From the NCBI GenBank assembly GCA_963920705.1, contig OY987226.1, positions 1,862,501 to 1,926,500 of the forward strand: DNA of 64,000 nt. Direction: 5' to 3'. The notes under the pieces are model-generated. The model saw only the letters and a program-made list of their open reading frames with translations. It searched no databases and was not told the origin of the DNA. Positions 36,001 to 51,000 of the stretch are shown one piece after another; position 1 is the stretch's first letter; each line of letters begins with the position of its first letter. The DNA comes from Odiellus spinosus. Taxonomy: Eukaryota > Arthropoda > Arachnida > Opiliones > Phalangiidae. Made by a program: the position numbers and the translations under genes.

Positions 36001-39000
36001 GCACGAGATAAAAATGGCGCGAAAATTTAGCCATTCCCCTTAAAATTTAAATTCTCTCGCTGAAAAGCGAATTACAAATCCTCGTTACGAGAAAACAGTT
36101 GAATATTATTGTGTGGAATTTTTAATAGATTCTTTTTAGACCATATTCCGTATAATTTTTACCGTTTGTCTTCCTTTAACTTTCATTTTTGAAAAACAAG
36201 AGGAGGATAAGGAATAGGGGGATATGGATGAGATGATGGTTTAAATTTGGGACGTGAGGCCCTCGCCTAAAATTTTTTATCTCGGCTTCAAAATATAGTT
36301 CGTAATTTTACTCTCAATCATTGCGCGTTGAAACTCAGTTTATTTTTGTTACATTTTTGCCAAATTATTTTGAATTCTTTGCGAACTGAAAATAAGATTT
36401 AAAGTGAAAGTGAAAAGGAAAATCAAATGATTTTTTATTACAAATTAGGCTTAGTCTAGTTCTAAAACAAAAGGGATAAGTTCTCGTCTGAATTGTGGAG
36501 AACTTCATTAGCACTCTTATTTTAATAAGCCTTGGCTAGGCTTTTTTCGCAACCGGGACTAAGGCGTAACGGGTAACGCCCTCTAAGCCCCGGTTTCAAT
36601 CAAGTTCATTTAAGCTACGGTCACTTTATCTTTATAAATCGATTTATCGTAACTTCATCTATCGGTTGCTGAAACCAGCCGAATCGGTACGAAACTGGTT
36701 CCCGAAGCAGTTTCGACAAATCCAATCAAATCGATTCGAGGGAAGACGGTTTACAGTTCACGCGACTCTCGTGAAATGTTTTGAAACGGTTTAAATCGAT
36801 TCCAAGGCCTAGTATGAACGCAGCTTTTTTTCAAGCAAAAGCCAAAAAACTTTTTTTATTGAAAACGTGGCTTTACCCCCTCCCCTAGCTTAGTAATTTA
36901 AATTGCCGGCTCATTGTTAAGTAGGGATTTAATAGGGAATTAACCCCTTTTGAAATAAATGGCCCAAATTAGGGTAGTAATTCTTCGGTTTAGTCACGCC
37001 TCCCACTTAAAAAAGTCTCACGCTTTATCCCTTGAATTTGTTCCCAACTTTTACTCGTTAGGGGATATAGATTGCCATACTACTTTTAATCCCTAAGAAG
37101 TTTACATTATGTATTTATACGCGTCAGCTTTCCATTGTTTGTAAAACGGTAGCGAATGAAAGTACCTTCCGTTTTCAATATTCTTAATGACTATTCCACC
37201 CTCAATTAGCAGCGCCTTCAATACTACCCTACTATGCCTAGTTTTCTTTATGATTAGCAAATCAAGCTAAAATAAATTGTAGAAGCCTATAGTCTATTTC
37301 TGTTGGTTTTTCGATTTCCAATTTCATAGTCTAACATTTAACTTAATTGTCTAGCGTTTTAACTCCATTGTCTACAATTTTAAGTTGTCTTCATATTTTG
37401 GTTAAACAATTCTATCCAGGGTTCTTACATGACCGGGAAAAGTCTGGGAGAATGGAAATTGGCCCCCAAAAGGTCAGGGAAAAGTAAGGGAATTTGGAAA
37501 TTGGCCCTATAGGTCAGGAAAAGTCAGGGAATTAGTAAGTTGCCCCAAATGGTCAGGGAAAGTCACGGAATTAGAAAATTGCCCCAAAAGGTCAGGGAAT
37601 TAGAAAATTGGCCCAAAAGATCTGGGAAAAGTCACGGAATTTGGAAATTGACCCAAAAGGTCAGGGAAAAGTCACGGAATTTGGAAATTGGCCCAAAAGG
37701 TCAGGGAATGAGGAAGTTGTCCCAAAAGGTCAGGGAAAAGTCAAGGAATTTGAAAACAAGCCTAAATGGCCAGAGAAATTTATTTTTTTGGTACGTGTCA
37801 AGGAACAGTTTGATTGGTTGACCAATTGTAACGTAATTATTTGATAATATTTGTCTAAATATTAAAATGTTTTCTCTTATTCCGAGTAAACTATCCTGAT
37901 CCTGTTTGATAAATTATGTCAAATAAAAATTGGGAATTGCCAACAGCTCAAGCTCGTAGGAATAAAATCTTGTAAAAGTATCAGTGAAGTTATTGAGAAA
38001 TGGTTAGGGAAAACCTGGAAAAGTCATTGGAAATTAACACGCAAAATTTTGTACGACTCCTCTATATATCAATACCATTGGAAACCTATTGCGCCCATGA
38101 AGCAATGAACTCGTGAGACGCGAGGCTACAACCTAATTAACAAATATTGTTAAGAAACCTTGAATGTGGTTATTGCTCCATGGCTGAAAAAATATTTTCC
38201 CAATGGAAAATGGTATAAGTTCTATCAGAAGCCGATGAAACCCTCCTTTGAAGTCTACTACTCTAATGTTCCATATAGCGCTCCTCTCTGTATGGGTAAA
38301 ATTCCGAATTTTACGAGTTAGAAAGGGTCCTACTTCATCCCCCCTGTCTACGGAAAATTGGAAATTCTCTCTCCACAAACGTCGACGTTTTTTTGACGAA
38401 CTCCGAGGCTGCTAGAGATATTCGCTCGACGAACTCCCGCTCCGAAAATATCTACCGTTAGGAGGCGTATGAATCGCGCTTTTTGAAACTAACCCATACA
38501 GAGAGGGTAGACAAGACCCGGGAGTAATAGACTTCAAAGGAGGGTTTCATCGGCTTCTGGTTCTATCACTGACAATGTGAGTAGCGTGTGGACAAATTAT
38601 ACTGTAGACGTAGAAGAAATCGCTGCTGCTATAGGATTTTGCTGAGGAAATGAAATTTCCTGGTTATAATTTAGTTTGCTGTAGGACGCGTAAGAGATGT
38701 CGCGACGGTCGGGGTATCTTGATGACTAAAGCTACGTTCACACTAACATTTCATAATCGATTTGAAACGGTAAAATGAAATCGATATTCGAATCCCCTGT
38801 AATTGTTTTAAGCGAGACGGTTGTTGAAAAAGAATCGGTACGAAACTGGTTCCCGAAGCAGTTTCGAGAAATCCAATCAAATAGATTCGAGAAAAGATGG
38901 TTTCCCATTCAACCGACTCTAGGGAAACGTTTTGAAACGCCTTAAATCGATTCCAAGGCCTAGTATGAACACGCCTTTTTTGAAACCCTTTTTCAAACCG

Positions 39001-42000
39001 TTTCGATTGTTGAAATCAACTCTTCGAGATATTAATTGGAATTTTTGATCAAACATCTACACGGATGACCCCAAAATTTTCTAATTTGACCTTTCCAACA
39101 CGGTTCAAAACGGGTTCAAAGTCTCTAGTGTGAACGCGGTAAGGGAGTAGTTCAGTGTAGGACAAACTAGAGGGCCTCAGATCGTAGTGTCGTGAGTTTT
39201 AGCACCGTCGCTGTGGATACGAGTAGCGTAATCAACCGGGAATGTTAAAATATATTCAGATTTACTTCTATATAACAGCAGTTTCCGAGCCCTTGTTAAT
39301 GGTCTCGGGTGACAGTTATAGCTAGTATTGTGGTAAATTATAGTTTGCTGTCGATAGAAGGCGCCACCTTCTTGGGTTTTTCTTTTTATCTAAATTCAAG
39401 TCGAGTTTTCAGTGCTGCCAAAAATAAATATAAAGTTAAGTCCAATGATAAATCAGTGTTCTGGTATTAAAAAGAACACGGGTAAATGACAGACAACCCC
39501 CTCGCTTCAAAGTCGTTCAAGGGACCTAACAAGTGTGTTTATCTATTCCTTATAAAATAGGCCTAATCCGCCAGTAAACAAATATTAATCTAGAAATCAA
39601 TTTAAAACTTACCCGGAAAATAGGCTTAGCTGGATTCATAGAGATCTTGAATTTCATCGCGTTGATTGGTCAGCGACCTATAAGCGAAAGCCCGTCGTTA
39701 AGGCGAGATCTCGGTAAGACTTCCAATAAATTTCTATTGGGCGCTGATTCTTCAATACGAAGAGATTCAGCTGATCTCCATGAATGCCTTTTTTCCGGTT
39801 AAGTTTTAAATAGATTTACTGGTGGATTAGGCCTATTTAAACGATAAGGAATCGATAAAAAAATCAGATGTTGCATTCTCCCTTTAAGAAATGGGATGTA
39901 CAAGCAATCATAAATCACTGGAAATTTGGGAAATCAGAAATCAGGTATACCTTTTTTTTGGGGAAGTGGTTAGCCCCTGGCCTCGTCTGCCAAAGTCCGT
40001 CCATTTGGATATCACATGGTCTGTGACAGGTCATTAAAATAAACATTCCATTTTTATCAAAAAAGGGGAAAAAAGCTTTAAAGACGTCTGAAGAGAGTTT
40101 TTGTTTAATGGGATAAATTAGTTCAAAACAGAACCATAAATAACAAGTTTCCAATTTTCAAACATGATTTAAATTCACGTCAGCAATTTTTTTTCTCATA
40201 AACTTAAAACTAGCTCATACAATTAATATTTTAAACTTTTGGCTCCGTGTCAGGGTTCCGTGAAAACGCGCCTTTAGTAAAAAATACATTTTTGTTGGTG
40301 GATTCACGTTCATTTTGCAGCGCTCGCCAATAAAGTTCCCATTTATAATTCAATCATAGAGATAACGCTTAGCCTAGGTTTTTCCACTCTGTCGAATTGA
40401 AATGAAGTATGTAGGTTTGCGGTTTCAGTTGAAATAAATTGACTACGCTATGACTTAGTGGGATAAGGAGGTTTTAGACTAGAAAGCGTGTCGCCCCGTG
40501 TGAATGACGTTAATACAAATTTAATTTATTTTTGTTTCCTACCCTGGCAATTTATAATCGTAAAATTATGTTTCTCCACTCGATAGAAATCGAGCAAAAT
40601 TTCCCAAAATGACCCGTATGACCTTAAAATGTCCGTAACTTTTCTCCGTGATCTCCTAGGCATAAACCGATTGCACCATTAGAAAGTAGACATTCCATAG
40701 ATTATTTTAAAATAATAAAATCCTGCCTCGCCACTCGCAAAAAGGTGCCTCGCCACTCGATAGGAATCAGGCCAAAAATTAACCATATTTTAAACTGGTC
40801 ATAACTTTTCTCCGCAAACTTTGAGTATCATCCCTTATATTCTGTAGGTTTTGCTAGATTTTAAAAAAATAAATAAATAAATAAAAATAAGGCGAGTCGA
40901 ATTTAAATCATCTTTGAAAATCCACGATTTAGAAGTCATTGGTCTGATATTATTGCTTTTATCAGAAGCCGATGAAACCCTCCTTTGAAGTCTATTACTC
41001 CCGGGTCTTGTCTACCCCTCTCTGTATGGGTTAGTTTCAAAAAGCGCGATTCGTACGCCTCCTAACGGTAGATATTTTCGGAGCGGGAGTTCGTCGAGCG
41101 AATATCTCTAGCAACCTTGGAGTTCGTCAACCAAACGTCGTCGTTTGTGGAGAAAGAGAATTTCTAATTTTCCGTAGACAGGGGGTATGAAGTAGGACCC
41201 CTCCGATCTCGTAAAATTGTGAATTTTACCCATACATAGAGGAGCGCTATATGGAACATTAGAGTAGTAGACTTCGAAGGAGGGTTTCATCTACTTCTGC
41301 TTTTATTACAATCAAAATATTCAAGTTATCCTTGAAGTCTTAAACACGGTGTTATTTTACATTCTCAATACTAAAATACCAGTAAAGTATGATGAAAGCG
41401 TTCTATATTTTTGGAAGGTCAAAGTGTGTCAAAGATATATCGTAACTTGGTGTTATAATCCAGTCCAAGCTTCAGTTTATGGAATAATAATAATAATAAT
41501 TAGGCGATTTTTTTTTTAAACAAAAAATAGACAGCTTCTATTCTTTAAACTCTTTCTCACTATTTCTCAAGGGGGTAAAAAAAAAGGGTAAAATTGATAT
41601 TCAACCGGTTGCCCCAATAAAAATGGGGTCAGAATGATTAAATTTGCATTTTTTAAAAAGATACCCAGTTTTAAATGATTTTTTGCGTTGCCTATATAGT
41701 CAATTTCATTACCAATTGACAGTACAAACGAAGCTATTCTACCAATTATTTCTATTATTTGTTTTATTTAAAGATAAAGAATAGCCTAGGTTTGTAGGCG
41801 TTGCAAACTCGTAGTGGAGATGATTTATAAGCATGGGATGAGTTTTTAATTATAAATGGAACTTTGATCTTGGTCTGAACCAGTTTTGCCGAGAATTTGT
41901 TCTAGCCTTGCTCTGACGTAATTGTACCGACTTAAATATTATTTAAGTTAATAAGTATAACAATTCAACTTTTCATTCTAATAATATGAAAACAAAGTTT

Positions 42001-45000
42001 CGCTTGAAAGTGAACCAGATTTTTTAATTTGACAAATTGATAAATTAAAACAAATGAATCCCTTTAATTTTAATTGATTTACATTTACATTATTACAAAT
42101 ATTACAAATCATAACTATAATATATATAATAATAGTATAATCTCGGGTATAAACCCCGTTAAATTTACAATTTCAATTAATTTTCGTTTTCAATATTTCA
42201 ACTAGCTATAAAAGAAATAATTCATTTTTAAAATTCAATTCAGTTCGGACTCCCTCTCTCATTAAACATCTTAGTTAATTAAACAGGGTTCATTAGATTA
42301 ACGTGTTTCGAAATCTTCGTGTAAATAATACCGATATATCACGAAGCCATCTTCGTTTATCGAATAGGGTTAGGTTTGTTCCCATATGTTCCGAAATCTT
42401 CCAGTAAATAATCAGGGTTGGCAAAAGCTGGAACCTGAATGGATTCTTGGCGTAATTGATACTTAATTACTGCAGATTCAGTTGATATTTAGATGAATTA
42501 AATAACTTTAATTATAGATTTTTAGATTTTGACATCATTTTTCTAGTAGGGGTCATGGATGGATAAATAGTCCTTGACCGGACAATTTTTTAGGGAAAAT
42601 AAAATAACCCCGAACAATAGAAAACACTCTTTGACCTTTAACCCCTTCAGTGATTTGTCTTATCATTGAAACGTGTTTTCTGTTTTTTAAAGTCAAGTGG
42701 TTCAAACTTAGTATGAAAGATGTTCGCCTGGAATATGTACATTAAACAATTTATTTTTTAAATGCTTCGGAAGGTTTTCGGGATTAAGTCTCGGGCTTTA
42801 GCCCCCTTAAGCCTTGAGGGAATATACAGTAGGAACAGTGTATTATAAACAGTAGAATTACCTCCTATATTGTTATTGAGCAACGGGTCTCTCTTATAAT
42901 GGCTGGAAACAAAAAATGGGTTGGCTAATAATCCCTGCCTTTTGTTAAAACGCTACCATGCGTGAAGATGAACGTAATACCTTGAAATTATTATTAAAAT
43001 TACAACCGGCGTACGTTGCACGCCACGCCAAATGACGTTGTTAAAACGAACGCAAGAATACATACATTAACAAAGAATGGAAACGTTGGTAAACAAAGGC
43101 TGGATGAAAATGAAATTATCTCTAAATTAGCTTAATATTTTATTTACAACCAATTTATGAGCAGGGTTTTGCTTATCAGGGTTTGTACACTACCTGGAAA
43201 ACTCAGAAAAACCTGGAAAAGTCAGGGAAATTGATGGGCCCAAAAGGTCAGGGAAAATGGGTCTAAAAGGTCAGGGAAAATGGGCTCAAAAGGTCAGGGA
43301 AAATGGGTCTAAAAGGGTCAGGGAAAATGGGCCAAAAAGGTTTTGGGTAAATGGGCTCAAAAAGTCTGGGAAAATGGGTTCCTTCTCGGAGTGAGAGCTC
43401 CATTTAACAAATTCTCTGTGGAGAAATTTCGAATCCGTCTATAGCAGAAGTAGATGAAACTCTCCTTTGAAGTCTATTACTCCCGGGTCTTGTCTACCCC
43501 TCTCTGTATGGGTTATTTTCAAAAGGCGCGATCCGTACGCCTCCTAACGGTAGATATTTTCGGAGCGGGAGTTCGTCGAGGGAATATCTCTAGTAGCCTC
43601 GGAGTTCGTCCAAAAAACGTCGTCGTTTGTGGAGAGAGAGAATTTCCAATTTTCCGTAGACTGGGGGGATGAAGTAGGACCCCTTCTAACTCGTAAAATT
43701 GTGAATTTTACCCATACAGAGAGGAGCGTTATATAGAACATTGGAGTAGTAGACTTCAAAGGAGGGTTTCATCGGCTTCTGGTCTATAGTTAAAGATGAA
43801 CAACAAAACCTGGCGTTCGTTCATCCAAAACAGTACTTGAAAAAAGTAGAACTAACAAAATTATTCAACCTTATGTATTAGTAATAGGAATGGTATACAT
43901 TGACAGTCATTTCTTTTTCACTCGCCCTTTTCAGTTGCCAATTCTCTGTCATATGTGTAAATTCTTTTAAAAAAAAAATTGAAAGGGGGAATAGAACTTC
44001 ATTAGAGGACCCTCTCGGAATTTTTTATTAGACCAGAAAAAGGGATTTAGGAAAAAAAAAAGTAAAAAAATTTGGAATGAGCAATTTACTCTGTAAAGTG
44101 GATCAGAAAGGTTTTTAGTTTCATTTTTCCGTTTGAGGTCCAGTTTACATTTTATGTCGAGAAGTGGTGATTATTTTTATAATATTTGAAGAGATTTAAA
44201 TCGATAAAATGATTCGATTCGAGGAGAGAGTTTTAAGTTTGGTGCCACAGATGAGAAACGAAAAAAAAAGACGAAAGGTCACCTGGTTTGATATTTGTAC
44301 CGGTGAGTTTTAATCAAATCGAACGGGGTATTAAGGCGTAGGTTCATTTGATCGACTTCTAAATGATCGAATCCGATTTTGTATAAATTGATCGACACCC
44401 AATATGATCGACAATGGCTTAGGTAAGGTTAGATTAAGTTAGTTTAACTAGTCGGACATTTGGGAGTCGATTAAGTGGACCCTAATCGAGGATTAAATAT
44501 GTTGGTTATTTTTAATTTATCTTGATTAACATTATTAGTGCCTGTACAACGCTGCAAAACGTCTAATTAATTAGACGACCATCTATAAGTAATTATAAGA
44601 GAGTTAGGCTTAGCCCTGTTTGAAAAATGGTTCGGGAAATAATTGGAAAAATGGTGCGCTAAATTAGATTAATTTGAATTTACAGAAAATGTGAATTAAT
44701 CCATTATACCCTCTTCAGATTAGGCGAAATTAGTCGTGGTTTAATCAGATTTAACTGAGGATTACATAGTGGTTCAATAAATATCTGTTAATCGTAATTA
44801 AACCTCGATTAAATCTAATTAAACCTGCTAGTTACGCTTCATCTGAAAAGGATATTAGGAGCGATGTAAATTACATTCTTAAAAAGTTATTATAACTCTT
44901 TTGATAGAGTTCTCAAATTGAAATTGAAATATTTTATTCATCATAATAAATTAAGAGATTTGGGCAGCTGAAGTTGACATCTCGCGGTTTAATTTAAATA

Positions 45001-48000
45001 GAGTTTTTATTCCGATTTGACTAAATGGATTTTTGAAGGGGGGTTAGATTGGATTGAGAAGGATTTTTTGTACGGATTTGGAATTGACTTAAAGTAGTTA
45101 TAAAATAATCAATACACTCCAGTTTTAACCAGTTTGAAATGACGAGCAAAGAGATGATGAAATGATTTGTAGTTTATTTCTGGAAGTACATAATTTGCGA
45201 TAATTTTCGTACGAAAGTTAGGACATTTAGATTTAAGTATGTTCACGAAAAATACCGCGCGAAAGTTAACTTATCACTGGTGTCAGAACCTTCTAGAATT
45301 TATCTACGCGACCATCAAGCGATGTTTTCTTTTATAAATTTTGAAAATGATTATAATGTCGAGGTAATGTTTTCTGTGTTGCGCTGAAATAGTATGATTT
45401 ATATTTATATTTACTTTAAGGCCCATTCAGACTATAGAATTTCGGATCAAAAACTAGGGTTACAACTTTTGTTGTACAACTAATCGCGAAATGCGAAAGT
45501 TGTACAACTTTTGCTGATTCAACATTACGATTTTTATGGCACCATCGACCGATTTGTACAACTAAAATTGTACAGCAAAAGTTGGGTGAAGGTTTTCAAC
45601 AAAAATTCTATAGTCAGAATGGGCCTTTATTCAAATTTTACCAAAACTTTTGAAATTCTTTTAAACACCAAAAACGTGTTTAAAAATTCTCGAGAACGTT
45701 TTTTTTGGCACAGTGATTCTATTTTTAGCCCCAAGTTTAATTTTAATAGTTTTTCTTTAGTTTAAAATTAGTTTAATCTAAAACTAAAAATCGTCTGCTA
45801 ACGTAACCATCCCCGATTTTAGAGTACATCTATTAGAATTAGAAGATATAGGTCTAGCCCCCCATAGCTTTATAATCCCTTTAAAATGATAAATTCTTCA
45901 TTTGTCATTATGTCATAATGTTACGTGGACCTGTACATTAGTAGACCGTCCAATAATATATTATTTTCGATTTATATTCATGCAGAAGTATTATTACCGG
46001 TGTAGTGGGGAAACAAGATAACGTTATTTACATGATTTACTTTTTAACGAAAAAAGATTGATAAGGCTTAAAGGTAAAATAACGTTGTGAAAAAGAAGCG
46101 GGTTTTGGAATTATTTTCAGAATATCTCTAAATTATTTAATATTAGCAATTACCCGTCAAAAATTACGGACTTTTCTTGCGTAATATCAGAAGCCGATGA
46201 AACCCTCCTTTGAAGTCAATTACTCCCGGGTCTTGTCTACCCCTCTCTGTATGGGTTAGTTTCAAAAAGCGCGATTCGTACGCCTCCTAACGGTAGATAT
46301 TTTCGGAGCGGGAGTTCGTCGAACGAATATCTCTAGCAACCTCGGAGTTCGTCATAAAAAACTTCGTCGTTTGTGGAGAGAGAGAATTTTCAATTTTCCG
46401 TAGACAAGGGGTATGAAGTAGGACCCCTTCTAACTCGTAAAATTGGGGATTTTGCCCATACAGAGAGGCGCGCTATATGGAGCATTAGAGTAGTAGACTT
46501 CAAAGGAGGGTTTCATCGGCTTCTGGTAATATTAGATAATAAAATTAACGGAAATTTCACCTACTCTCTTAACTAGTTTCTTGCCATATTTTCTTAACTA
46601 CCCTAGTCATACTTAGTCCATAACCATCGTTATTTAGGGGGGGAGGGGTGTTAAATATCGTAATCTAGCAGACATCGCTAAATCTCCTTTAATCTCCAAA
46701 CCATAATTAATTAACTTATTAGGCCTAGTCGACGTTTGAAATTAAGACGTGAGTCTCAAAAGCTATGGTCACACTAGCATTTCTTAATCGATTTGAAACG
46801 GTAAAATGAAACCAGCCGATATTCAAATCGCCAGGAATCGTTTTAAGCGCCACGCGTTATCTTTATAAATCGATTTATCGTAGCTTCATCTTTCGGTTGT
46901 TGAAACCAGCCGAATCGGTACGAAACTGGTTCCCGAAGCAGTTTCGAGAAATCCAATCAAATCGATTCGTGAAAGGACGTTTCCCGTTCACACGACTCCA
47001 GCGAATCGTTTTGAAACGGTTTAAGTCGATTCCAAGGAATAGTATGAATGCGGCTTCAGTTCGTAACGTGTTTTGAAATACAACTCAAGCGGAGTTTGCA
47101 ATGAAGTTAAAGATCGTACCCTGGAGAGTTTAATATTTGAACTTTTTTTTTCGTCCTTGGTTTGGACCATCTGATTGGTCCGATTTTTCTAAGTGTAATT
47201 CAAACTTAACAACACTTAGCGCGTGCTTTAGTTTCTCTTTTCACGCTCTCTCATTGGCGTCAGCAATTGCAATTTGTTGTGAATTTTTAATTTGAAATTT
47301 CGCATCTAAAAAACTTTTTTACCTAAGTCTACGGCCTCTAAGCGTAATATCCCTTTAATTTTTAGGCCTAAATCGCCAAGGCTTAAATTCTATCGAGTGT
47401 TTTGCTTAGATTTTTTTCTTATAAACAGTTTCAAGAGGCCCCACTAAAATATTTCGCTGCTTTTCTGTTAGTCTAGTATCTACGCTTATCAGCTGTAGAT
47501 TTCAAGACGTCCATAATAGGATATTCCATATCTTTTTACCGTTTGGTTCTTTTAAAAATAAACTGTACGTAGCTTCGTAAGCGCTGAATTTTTCGGTTGT
47601 TCGTGACCCTACAGAGAGAAACGCAAAAAACAACCCGCTAAAACCGGTTTCTCTATGCATGGATATAAGAATTTACGTGCCGAAAGCTTCGTAAACGATT
47701 TAGATGTGCCCCCCTTTTTAGCGGTGTTACGAAATTTTAGTTGTGTCAGACCTTAACTATAATCCCCTTGACGACAAACTGTTGATCTACATTTACATTA
47801 TTTTAATTTGTTTTTATTATATATTTTAATAAGAGGGGCACATTTAGGGCTTTCCTATAATTTCGATGATCCAATAATATCATAATTCTTCAAAATATTT
47901 CCTATATTTTCGATAAAGGGAACCTGAAACTGGGGCAAAAATGTCATGAAACTTGAGCCGCGTTCATACTAGGCCTTGGAATCGATTTAAATAGCTTCAA

Positions 48001-51000
48001 AACGTATCGTTAGAGTCGTGTGAACGGGAAATCGTCTTTTTATCGAATCGATTTGTTTCGATTTCTCGAAACTGCTTCGGGAACCAGTTTCGTACCGATT
48101 CGGCTGGTTTCAATAAACGATAGATGAAGCTACGATAAATCGATTTATAAAGATAATGCGCGAAAGCGTGAGGCTTAAAACCATTCCTAGCGATTTGAAT
48201 ATCGGTTTGATTTTTCCGTTTCAAATCGATTAAGAAATGATAAGCTACGTTCACACTTAACACTTTGAAATCGTTTTCAAACCGTTTCGAATGTTCAAAT
48301 CGACTTTTAAAGATATTAATTTTGTTCCTCGATCAAAGGTCTACACGGTTGACCCCAAAATTTTTATAATTTGACCTTTCGAAAACGGTTAAAAACGGTG
48401 TGAACACGGCAATAGTGTGACCTTAGCTGTTGAGAAACATAAATGTGAGAGGTAGGCTTAGCTCCGTCATGGGTGGGAATTGAAATGTTAACAAGCAACA
48501 AGGTGGTGCCCTTAAAACCTGTAGTTAGATGGAAACTACAGGGGGCCTAGCTCCACCAGGGTGTTGCCTGTTGATATGGCACCGCAAAAACACAAAACAA
48601 AATTCCGATTACATTTATTCTTAGTCCAAAGACACGCGAATTAATTAGCGTAGGAAAAAGAGGTGTCATAACCGTTTAAATAATGCTTAATTACGATGAA
48701 ATTTTATTTCAAAACATTTGATAATTAGTAACTATTTACTAGAATGGGGAAATTAGATTTTTCTATTGAGCAAATATTTTGAAACCATGGAGCAATAATA
48801 TCGGAAGGTCAAAGTTTCATTGTAACCACCCGTGAAAAAGATGTTGGGTCAAGGGTGGTAATTGAACCCGCAATACACCAATCTTTAACAGTGTAGTAAA
48901 TGTCTGGTTTTCATCGCTACATTAGAATGTCATCTAACGATTGAATTTGTAAAATCTCTGTCCCATTCGTTATTTGACTCTTAAGTCAGGGTTGCCACGG
49001 GTCAGGGAAAACAGGGAAAAGTCAGGGAATTTGGAAATGAACCAAAAATATCAGGAAAATTTAAGATATTTTAAAAAGTCAGGGAATATTAAGATCTTTC
49101 AAGAAGCCAGGAAATTTCAATCATTATCCGCGGAAAAGATTCTCAGCTGACCGTGTCAGTTGTATAGATTAGAACATAGATACGCGTGCAACAAAGTTTG
49201 GCGAACGCGATTATATTAAAAATAAAAGGTTAAAAATTGGGTAGTATTAGCCGAAACGGTCAGGGAAAATCGTTGGAAAAGGTCAGGGAAAAACCTGGAA
49301 AAAGCCAGGGAATTTGAATCGGGAAAAACTGTGGCAACCCTGTAAGTCTATTGAAGTAAAAGAAAAAAACACTTGTTGGCCTCCACTTTGTTTACACCTA
49401 AATATAATCTTTAGATATATTTTTACATTGAATCACACCCATTTGAAATTTGCTACGCGTGCCAATTGGCGTTCTGCCATCAAATGTCTTTACAAACGTG
49501 GTATTTGGTACGCTTTTCTTTGGTACAAGAGTGAAAGTGAGTAGGATGGAACGACCAAAAACGTCGTTTGTATTTTAGAATATATTTTCAGCCCGATTAG
49601 CATATTACGCATCTACCCACTTTCTCTCGTCTCTCCAAAGTTATGTACAAAATTCTACACGCTGAATTTAGTAACGTAATGGTTCCAGATTCACCACATT
49701 CAAGCCTTTAGTTTTATTCTCCTTTGGAAAAAAATAAAGCGTGGGTGACAAAATTTATTTTACAAGTATGAAGCATCAAGGTCACACTCCCTAGATTAAT
49801 TTAAAATAATAAAATTGACATGAGACACTCGTTAAAGATTATTCCGCCACTGATACAAATCGAGCTAAAATCTAGGGCTGGGCGAGTAGTACTTTTAGGG
49901 TACCGAGTCGAGTATCGAGTACCAAAAATTTTCGTTGTCGAGTACCGAGTCGAGTATTAAATATTGGGTCGAGTATCGAGTAGTTGGGCCTTGGTTAATT
50001 TTCATGCACTCGAGTACTCGCGAGTATTTAAGCCTACTACTCGCGAGTATTAACTAATTAAGGAGTGAGCTTAGGTTTAACCATTCCACATTAACAATAA
50101 CAATATAAAGAAAATCATATTTTAAACTTTTACAACTGTTTTGTGTTATATCACATTACATGAAGTAGAGATCAGTCAGAACAAAAGTTAGAAAATTTCA
50201 CTGTTTAGAAGTTCCAGTTTCCCACCTTACGACCCAAAAGTAAAAATCCAAAAGAATATAAGCTCCATTGCCTGCAGGCTTTGTATTAAAACTTCAGAAG
50301 ACAGAAATCCAAACTAAAACTAAAACGCTTGCAGGGTCCAGGCAGGTCCTATCCCGCCAAGAAATTACATTTCGCCGCCTGGAGAGATACAAAAGTCTAG
50401 AGAGGGGTTGTCAGGTGGCAGTTATAATTTTTAGTAAAAATTGATGGAGCAGACGACGCTATAGAGGCGCTATTTTCAAATAGCCTCTATCGCGTCGTCC
50501 GCACCATCAATTATTACAAAAAATAAAACTGTGCTACATGACAACCCCTCTCTAGACTTTTGTATCTCTGCAGGGAGCGTTTTTATTTCCTTTGTGTACG
50601 AATTCGATATTAATTTCTATTTGCTAGCCTTGCCGAGTTTCTAATGGGTTCCTCGAATTCTTATCGCGAATGCTTATCGAGTAGTTTGTCGAGTAGTAAA
50701 ACCAATACTCGATACTCGTCACGAGTAGTAAAATGAGGTCGATCGAGTACCGAGTCGAGTACTCGACTCGGTACTCGATCGAGTTACTCGAATCAATCGA
50801 GTACTCGCCCAGCCCTACTAAAATCCAAAAAATGATACCTATCTTAAAATGGCCGTAACTTTTCTCTACTATCACCTAGGCATAAATCAATAGCACCATT
50901 AGAAAGAAGACATTCGCTAGATTAATTTAAAACGTAATAAAACTGACACCAGCTTGATATTATTTGTTTTAATCGTGATTAAACTTAATTCCCCAGCCCT

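Noticed and set aside
43454..43784. Small frames such as MKPSFEVYYSRV in several places (38.2, 41.1, 43.5, 53.5 kb)
   Set aside because: All come from the 337-bp foldback family and vary by frameshift between copies.
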